A stretch of 64,000 nt of DNA from Todiramphus chloris collaris. Lineage: Eukaryota; Chordata; Aves; Coraciiformes; Alcedinidae. Positions 57,285 to 64,000 of the stretch are shown in pieces. The stretch covers positions 36,531,191 to 36,595,190 of the forward strand of contig JANVCC010000018.1 of assembly GCA_025345505.1 (NCBI GenBank), written 5' to 3'. The stretch's first letter is position 1. Every line of letters starts with the position of its first letter. The position numbers and the translations under genes were made by a program. The notes beneath the pieces are model-generated. The model searched no databases. It worked only from the letters and a program-made list of their open reading frames with translations, and had not been told where the DNA came from.

Positions 57285-57858
57285 TGGTGTACTGAGTCTG
57301 GCTGGAATGGACTTAAGCTTTCTTCATAGTAGCTCATACAATAATTTTTGTTGGATTTGTGACCAAAACAGTGTGGATAACATACTAGTATTTGAGCTAT
57401 TGCTGAACAGTGTTTGCACAGTGTCAAGGCCTTCTTGGTTTCTCAACTCTACATACCATCCCCTGCCAGGAAATAGATTGAGAGTAGGGAGGGGACACGA
57501 CCAAGCAAGTGATCCAAACTAACCAAAGAGATATTCCATGACATATATCGTCATGCTCAGCAACAAAGTGGACAGGAGGGGGTTTAGGGAGAACAGACAT
57601 CCTTTTTTTTTTTTCTTTCTTCTCATGGCTGGGCATTGGTCCACTTGTGGGCAGTGGTGAGTGGTTGCCTTTGCATCATTTCTTTTGTTTTCTTTCTCTC
57701 TTCTTCCACTTCTCCTTCGCTCAATAAACAGTTGTTATCTTGACCCACAAGTTTTCTTTCTTTTAATCATCCTCTGCCCCACTGGCTGTGGGAGGGGGAA
57801 GTGAACGGGCAGCTGTGTCATGCTTAACTGCCCACCAGGGTTAACCCACAATACAACA
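57285..57858 (+). mobile_element. Solo-LTR-like endogenous retrovirus remnant, older copy
   Basis: It is collinear with the LTR at 59,796: a start near 'ggctggaatggacttaagctttcttcatagtagct', then 'aggggacacgaccaagcaag', 'ttcgctcaataaacagttg' with an AATAAA signal at 57,723-57,728, then 'ttatcttgacccaca', and an end near 'agggttaacccacaatacaaca'. It is well diverged from its partner and has an expanded T-rich stretch near 57,603. No gag, pol or env coding sequence was seen beside it. Family assignment is not possible by eye, and the ends are approximate. Confidence 0.8.
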
Positions 57859-59795
57859 TTACTGCATTGAAAAGACAGCTTCCACTTCAAATCAAGCTCT
57901 GTGAGTTTCTGAAGCCCTGGTTGTACATGCCTATACAAGAACTGAAGCAAGTAGAAAGAACAAAGAAGCTAACAATGTTGATGCCGAGTTAGAAACCCTC
58001 TATCACTATGTCTCCACTGACCATGCTGAACATATTTCTGGCAAATGCACAAAGCACTAGTTTATATCCCCAAAGCTGTGTCTGCATGTCCCTGAAGCTG
58101 ACTCGTAGCAATGTCTCTTACTAAGGCTCGTAATTCCCAACACAGAGCCACACCAGCATGGCTACAATGTTTTCATCTCCCAGAGGTAACTCATTCCACA
58201 CCTAACAGTATATGCTCTACACAGCATCAGATGGTATAGTAATCCTTAGCATATAGAGAGAGATCTTTGAAGCTATTGAAGCCAGTCAGCTCTTATAGCA
58301 TGGATCCTACTGGTGCAAACACTAAACAGCTGTCTTTGGTGAAAGTCATAGAGCTTCTGAAAACAAACAAGCATAAGCATCTAGGCACATATGCATGGGT
58401 CTGGGTCCTATCCACAGCTGTAAACAATGTCTTACAAAGCCCTGGTCTTCTTCTAGTGATAGGTGCTTTGGGATGACCTATCTAATCATGCCACTATGTA
58501 GAGTCGTATATGAGCAAGAAAGAATGGTCTCAAGTACCAAGTGGTTTCAGCTCATGGTTTCTCGAGTAGCAGCCGGTTTCAGTTAATGGCTTAGCCATAG
58601 ACTGCTTGGGCAAGACTTTTCAAGACTGTGCTTTATCTCCATACCATCTGCACCAGTGCTGTGGCAGTGGGAGGCTGCCACATAAAAATTTAGTATCAGG
58701 CTCAAATAACAGAATTACACACAGAATTGTTGTTGAGGCTGGAATAGACCTTTGAAATCAGCAAGTGCAGAACACATTGTGCCTACAAATAATTTTCTGC
58801 TGCACTTTGAAGCTGAGTTGCCCAAAATCACGCGCTGAATGAAGGAGGATAGAGAGCACTTTATGAGTTTCCACAGCCCAATAAATATTACTCCCTGTGG
58901 TTTCATTTTCAAATTAAGGCAACTTTAATCCATCATACTCTCTGCACCTTATTTCACTTCCAGCCTCTTGATATTTTCCTTTCACTCTTCTCTAATTTTT
59001 TTCATGATTTTTACTGTCTGATTAAATTTATTTAGGGCTCCACCTCCACTGCTTGTTTATTGTCTGACTCACTTGCTCCCTTCACTCTCCTCCTATTAAA
59101 TACTTAGTACACATTGTACTTCCCAGCTTTAGCAATCTTTCCTCCATCTTTCTTGGATGTTGTCCAGTATTTTGCTTATGAATAGTTTTCATGACATAAA
59201 TTCTTCCTGGTGTAATCCGTCAGTGTTGGAAACCTTTGAGCCAGCTTCTCAGCCAAGAAAGAGACTCTGTGCCACCACTCCCACAGATTTCTGTACTATC
59301 TAGTACTGTCGTGGCTAGTGCAGCCACCACATTTGTTTCTTTTCTGATACTTAATGCAAGGTTTGAAAAGCCTGTTCCCCGAGGTGTATATGTATCTCAA
59401 AAGACTCAAGTAAGGAAAATAAGAGTAAGTTCAAATCAGGTCTTGATGCAAGAGCATTTCAGTGGATTCCATAACTGGCTGAACTTTTGCTGAATACAGA
59501 CAATGTCTGGAAACGATCTTGAGAACGATGAAGTCTCTGCTCTTTCAGTCCAACACATGGAGCTTTATCTATATCTTCTTAAGAATAGATATATTATCCC
59601 AAGTCTTCAAGAACTGCATGTGAACTACTCGCTTCAGCTTTAGCTACATAGTTCCTAAGAGATACTAGCTCACGTTCACTGGTAGTACTATCATGGCAAA
59701 TAACGTCTGGTTGACTTAGTAAGCAGGTGGGACATGGTCTTTTTGCATGCAAAAAGCATGTGGATATGTGTCTAACTGGCCCAGTCTTCTGCCCA
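57859..59795. other. Sequence between the two LTRs
   Basis: This 1.9-kb stretch has no retroviral coding sequence. It carries a weak antisense CR1 fragment near 58,715-58,800 and an 18-bp palindrome (59,739-59,756). Confidence 0.65.
58715..58800 (-). repeat. Possible old CR1 3' tail
   Basis: The segment 'cacagaattgttgttgaggc' followed by 'tggaatagacctttgaaatca' resembles a reversed CR1 tail. It is short and diverged. Confidence 0.5.
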
Positions 59796-60374
59796 TGTAT
59801 ACTGGTTTTGGCTGGGCTAGTTAGTTTTCTTCATAGTAGCTTGTATGATTCTGTTTTGGATTTGTGCTGAAAAGAGTGTTGGTAATCCAGGGATGTTTTT
59901 GTTACCGCTGAGCAGCGCTTACGCAGAGTCCAGGCCTTTCCTGCTTCTCACCCCACCCCACCACTGAGGAGCTGGGAGAGGACACAGCTGGGACAGCTGA
60001 CCCCAACTGACCAAAGGGGTATTCTGTATCGTGGCGTGTCAAGCTGAGCATACAAAGCTGGGGGAGGAAGAANNNNNNNNNNTGTTCAGAGTGATGGTGT
60101 TTGTCTTCCCAAGTTACGTTTACACGTGATGGAGCCCTGGGTTCCTGGAGATGGCTGAGCACCTGCCTGTCAACGGGAAGAGGTGAATGAATTCCTCGTT
60201 CTGCTTTGCTTGTGTGCGCACGGCTCTTGCTTTACCTATTGAACTGTCTTTATCTCAACCCACGGATTTGCTCACTTTTACCATTTCCATTTTCTCCGCA
60301 ATCCCTCTGAGAGGGCAGGAGGGAGTGAGCAGCTGTGTGGGACTCAGCTGCCTACCAGGGCTAACCTGCATCAC
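59796..60374 (+). mobile_element. Solo LTR of an avian-type endogenous retrovirus
   Basis: It starts near 'tgtatactggttttggctgg', passes 'ttcttcatagtagcttgtat', 'cttctcaccccaccccacc', 'gggacagctgaccccaactg' and 'tgaactgtctttatctcaac', and ends near 'accagggctaacctgcatca'. I recognise this as a repeated LTR type in bird genomes. The usual polyadenylation signal appears altered (tattgaa). No internal viral genes are next to it, so this is a solo LTR. No clear target-site duplication was found. Confidence 0.85.
60073..60082. other. Assembly gap (10 N)
   Basis: Ten N bases lie inside the LTR, just after 'gggggaggaagaa'. The true sequence and length here are unknown. Confidence 0.99.
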
Positions 60375-61534
60375 GTTGGCAGTGAAATTTAAAGTGAGCA
60401 TTTGACAGACACAGCTTTCATGGTCCAAAGAGACTCTGAAGTGAGCTTGAGGCTACACTTCAGACTTGTAGTGTAACAGCTGGTGATCTGAGGTTTGAGG
60501 TAGTCAGGCTTGCTGAAAGAAACATCAGGCTTGGCTTGCCGCAAGGGCAGCTTGGTCTGTTGTCGTTTAGATGACAGAAAGGATGGCCTTGATGTGCACG
60601 AAGAGATAGAAAACAAAATGACAGGAGGAATGGAAAGACTGTGCAGCACCCTTATCTACACTTGGAGTTTGTGCAGCTGCAGTTCAACATCTCATCAGGA
60701 AAGAACACTACATTTCTTCCACTACAATCTCATCCATGTTGCTGTTACTGAATAGCCTTTCATTCTGCATTTTCACCAATAATAATAGTTAGAAACGAAA
60801 GTAAGAATCTGGAGAAAATGCTACAGTTGTGTTTCATTAGTCTAGCTCTGGTTTGGTTTTGTTTGATCTCTTCTGACTTTACCATAAAAGCTCTAGAATA
60901 TTGCCTTAAAGGACAAAGCACAGGAGATGTGGTGGAAGTGGGGTATTGGCTACAGGAGGCTGCTTTCTGTTAGAGGGAATTTGAATGCTTCTTTTAGAGT
61001 TTTTTTTAAGGCTAAGAAAAAATGAACAAAAGCCTGAGTCATTCTGCCTTTTCAACAGCAGTGGAATTAGCAGGACCTGGGAGGTTCTCAACTTGCTACT
61101 GTGCTTATTCACTTTTCTGATTATAATCACGATGATACATAAGCTTCAGTTCTATATTTTGGAGATGAAGAAGACAGCTTTGGGGGATTTTAAGACGGTT
61201 GCTAGACCGCACTAAGAGCACAGTCCTGCATGGAAAGAAATAAGTTGAAAACCAGTGGTTTCACAGATGTGAAACTTGACACAGATGTGTCGAGTGCCAG
61301 AGGACAAATGGATATGAACCACACAGAGAAGCTGATGCTAAAGCGCTAGTGAGGACGCACTGTAACTTTTGAGGGTGGGTACTGCAGCAGGCCGGTGCCT
61401 TCTTTCATGAGGCGTGTGAGACTTGTTTTCTAGTACTGGACCGAAAAATCAAGTCATGTTATTCATTACAGCACTTGATTGCCATGAAGATGATTAAAAG
61501 CTGTGAAGACGGTGAAAGGACTGCAGCACGTGAC
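60375..61534. other. Intergenic sequence, no gene seen
   Basis: No genes or clear repeats are recognised between the LTR and the last CR1 fragment. Confidence 0.65.
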
Positions 61535-61872
61535 GAAGGGAACTGCGATTGCTTAGCCTAGAGAAGGCTCAGTGTGCTCTTACCAGTAACTGATAGTGGG
61601 AGCAAAGGAGACAGAGTGAGATTCTTCTGAGTGGTGTCTGGTGACAGGGCAAGAAGGAATGGGCACAAACTGAACTTTCATTAAACATGCTAATTTATTT
61701 TTTTTTTTTGCAGTGATGGTGCTCAAACACCAGGACAGGTTGCCCGGAGAGGTTGTGGACTTTCCATCCTTGGCTGTACTGAAGACCCAGCTCCTAAGCA
61801 GTGTGTTCTATCTGACCCTGCTTCAGCAGGCCTAGGTGATCTCCAGATGTCCTGCCAACCCTCAATGATTCT
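61535..61872 (+). repeat. CR1 LINE 3' fragment, diverged
   Basis: The segments 'gattgcttagcctagagaag', 'gacagggcaagaaggaatgg', 'aggacaggttgcccggagag' and the tail 'aaccctcaatgattctgg' follow CR1 order. A run of 13 T bases (about 61,698-61,710) interrupts it. Confidence 0.85.
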
Positions 61873-62524
61873 GGCATTTCCTCCTCTGCTTTGGTAACTG
61901 CAAGCAGCGGAGTGATTTCACACACTGTTTAAAGGTCTCTTCAAGAAGCTGAAGTTCGTAGGGATGGGAATGCTGTGAGAGGCCATACTATTCCTGTCGC
62001 TTTGGGGCACTGCCCTTCACCTCCTGGCAGCTGAGGCAGCACGTCTCACAACGCTCACCCCCCTCACACCAGGAGCAGCCTTGGCTGCCCAAGGCCAAGG
62101 GCCCCACTCGCAATGGCTCTCCACTGGGGGCCTTGTGCCTCCCCCCCGCAGGCGGCAGGGCCGTCCCGCTCGGCACTCCCCACGCTCCGAAAGTAACGGT
62201 CCCGCTCGAGGTGCGTGTGCTCCCGCGGGGCAAGTGACACACAGGGCTACTCCGCTGGCAGAAGCCGTGCAGCCCCCTGCTCCCCTCCGCTCCCCTCGAC
62301 GCTTCCCGGGGCGGGCCGCGGGTGCTGTGCACGGGCGGCCGGGCCGCTTGAGGGCGAGGAGCCGTTCCCGCGGCGCTGCCCGCACCTGCCACCGCCCGCC
62401 GAGCCGCTCCCGCCCGCGCTGCCCATTGGCCTAGGCGCGTCACGCGGCGATGCCGTGCCGCCCGCCCGGGCGGGGGCGCCGTGGCTGATGATGATTCATT
62501 GGCTGGGGCGGGGCGGGGCGCGGT

Positions 62525-62600
62525 CCAGGCGAGTTCTCTTCGGTTCGGTTCGGCTCGGTTCGGCTCACGGGCGGCGCGGCCGTTGCGGCCGCCCAGTCAG
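62525..62600 (+). other. Candidate non-coding first exon (donor at 62,601)
   Basis: Downstream of the GC boxes, the sequence ends at the donor CAGTCAG|GTAGGA. A stronger consensus donor, CCG|GTGAGT, follows at 62,751, and a weaker one, CAG|GTCTGA, at 62,989. The exon could therefore end at any of these. MRAP2 has a non-coding first exon in mammals, which fits. The transcription start is estimated. Confidence 0.4.
62541..62566 (+). repeat. Short CGGTT/CGGCT pentamer repeat
   Basis: Five units in the order CGGTT, CGGTT, CGGCT, CGGTT, CGGCT, ending in C, lie just after the GC boxes and close to the presumed transcription start. Confidence 0.95.
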
Positions 62601-62990
62601 GTAGGAGGGCGGGAACGGGCGTCACCCTCAGCCCGCCTGTCTCCCCCTCAGCGCTGACTCGCCTCGGGGCGGAGAGGCGCGGGTGTCCCTGTCCGGCGCT
62701 CGGCGGGCTGGCAGCGCGCACCGGGGCGCGGGCGGACGTGCGGGGTGCCGGTGAGTGCGGCTGAGGGGACGGCGCTGCGGCGGCGGGTGGGCGAGGGGAG
62801 AGCGGGAGGGCCCCTGTCCCGCTCTGCCCCGCGGGAGGGCGCGGCGGGCGGTGCGCGGGTGCTGCCGGCTGGGCGGTATGGAAAGCGGCGCGGGGCTGCC
62901 GCTGCCCCGACCGCCGGCAGCTCGACCTCCGTTAACAGGCGGCTGGGTGATTCGAGACGGAGACCTGTCGGCTTTCGCCAGCCTTCAGGT

Positions 62991-64000
62991 CTGAAGTACT
63001 CCTCTAATTGTTGTTATATTTAAAACAATTAAAAAGAAAAAAGATTGAGGTGTCACTGCTCCTTTGGGTGACGTGGAAAATGCCACGGTCCTGAATTTGT
63101 GACAGATTCCTTCTGATATTACGAAGTCATTCAAAAGCAGAGCAGCTGGAGAGCACGTATCTTGCTCAGAATACACAGAAATTGTTTTCAGTCTCGCACA
63201 ATTTACATGTTGTGTTCTGCTCTGGCTGCTGAGCGTTTGAATGAACTTAAAAATTCAGCCGAAAATGTTTGGGGGAAAAAGAAAAGAAAAAAAAAGAAAA
63301 AGAGCGAGGTAAGTTTTTGGTGTGTTTGTTGTGGGGTTTGGGGTTTTTTGTTCTGTCAGGTGACATCTCCCTTTGTGCCTCCAGACTGAAGGGATGAACG
63401 TCTCTCCTTCATGCAGCCTTAGATTACTTCTAGTCTCAGTCTTGCCTTCTTCCCTTAACCCTTTGTGCTCTTCCCGAATGGTCTGCTGCTTCTCACACTT
63501 CTTTTTTTCCCTTTTTCACCCCTTCCTTCTCCCTTAACAGTCTTAGCAGTCTCTTCCTCTGGTGAACAGCATCTGTTGACAGTGACTGGTGTGGCAGGTA
63601 GTTCAGCTCCCTCTCCTGAGTTGTCTGCCTTTGTTTTTGCTGAAGGTGATCGCCTCGATGACAAGCCAGCAAAACTTCCCTCCGAACAGTCTCTGCTCCC
63701 TGACATTTGCCTCGCTTATACTGGTGTGTCAGCATTGTCCAGCACTTAACACTGGACAGCGACTGGAAGCTTAGGCACACCATTAGTTTGCCTCTTCTCT
63801 TGTGACAGGTGTCACTGGTAGAGGGATGGGACAGCGGTGGCAACGCTGCCTTAAACTGCCTCAGCAAGGCTGGTTGGGGTTTGTGTGTGAGAACATTGAG
63901 GCCCTTCTATTTCCAGGTGTGTTTCCCAGACTTCCGCTTTGTTTTGGAGCAGCTCCCTCTGCTCCTGGCTGTTACTCTCATTTAATCTCCCCGGAGGCTG
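62991..64000 (+). other. Probable first-intron sequence of the downstream gene
   Basis: Composition returns to AT-rich. It contains A-rich and T/C-rich stretches (63,280-63,305; 63,500-63,540). No coding exon is recognised before the window ends. Confidence 0.5.

Larger units (their letters stand above)
62010..62990. promoter_or_regulatory. CpG island, probable promoter of the next gene (MRAP2 expected)
   Basis: Base composition changes sharply from AT-rich to very GC- and CpG-rich, strongest from about 62,150 to 62,960. Inverted CCAAT boxes (ATTGG) lie at 62,425-62,429 and 62,498-62,502. Three overlapping GC boxes lie at 62,505-62,520. No TATA box is seen. The gene name rests only on conserved gene order: the plus-strand neighbour after CYB5R4 in other vertebrates is MRAP2. 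The long open frames inside the island are a by-product of high GC. Confidence 0.8.

Noticed and set aside
57285-60374. A single deleted provirus bounded by the two LTRs
   Set aside because: The two LTRs differ greatly in decay, and the 1.9 kb between them shows no gag, pol or env remnants.
37051-62000. RIPPLY2 or MRAP2 coding exons in the intergenic region
   Set aside because: Neither the Ripply FWP and C-terminal motifs nor the MRAP transmembrane region was seen. In other vertebrates RIPPLY2 lies on the other side of CYB5R4, and MRAP2 coding exons would lie beyond the window.
61988-62604. Several overlapping 117-151 codon frames on both strands near 62 kb
   Set aside because: They lie in the CpG island, where stop codons are rare. 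They are Arg/Pro/Ala/Gly-rich and overlap each other on both strands, as expected from GC content alone.
1-64000. CRISPR arrays, operons, tRNA or rRNA genes
   Set aside because: The sequence is vertebrate. No regularly spaced repeats, tRNA-like A and B boxes or rRNA segments were noticed.

Overview
The window looks like nuclear DNA from a bird. It is mostly non-coding and AT-rich, with short exons split by introns. It carries many CR1 LINE fragments whose 3' ends finish in the typical 'tgattctatgattct' tail, and two LTRs of a type common in bird genomes. Species cannot be named from the sequence.

Positions 1 to about 37,050 hold the 3' part of one plus-strand gene, CYB5R4 (cytochrome b5 reductase 4, also NCB5OR). 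Fourteen exons can be joined from 1265 to the stop codon at 36,475-36,477. Every acceptor is AG, every donor is GT, and the reading frame is kept across all 13 junctions. They encode 447 residues that cover most of the cytochrome b5 heme domain, the CS domain and the whole FAD/NADH reductase domain. The first exons (N-terminus and start of the b5 domain) lie upstream of the window. The introns contain CR1 fragments on both strands. The 3' UTR is short, with tandem AATAAA signals near 37,011-37,025.

Positions about 37,050 to 62,000 are intergenic and contain no gene that I recognise. They hold a cluster of four CR1 copies (41.75-44.15 kb), other CR1 fragments, two same-orientation retroviral LTRs (57.3-57.9 and 59.8-60.4 kb; the second has a 10-N assembly gap), a GTTTAT microsatellite and a 19-bp near-perfect hairpin at 55,947-55,988. 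One exon-like open frame follows a good splice acceptor at 41,086.

Positions about 62,000 to 63,000 are a strong CpG island with GC boxes, inverted CCAAT boxes and good splice donors on the plus strand. This is probably the promoter and non-coding first exon of the next gene. In other vertebrates the plus-strand neighbour downstream of CYB5R4 is MRAP2, so MRAP2 is the best guess, but no MRAP2 coding sequence lies in the window. Positions 63,000-64,000 would then be its first intron.

I see no novel multi-gene system. The most useful second looks are the 55.95 kb hairpin, the 41.09 kb exon-like frame and the CpG-island promoter.
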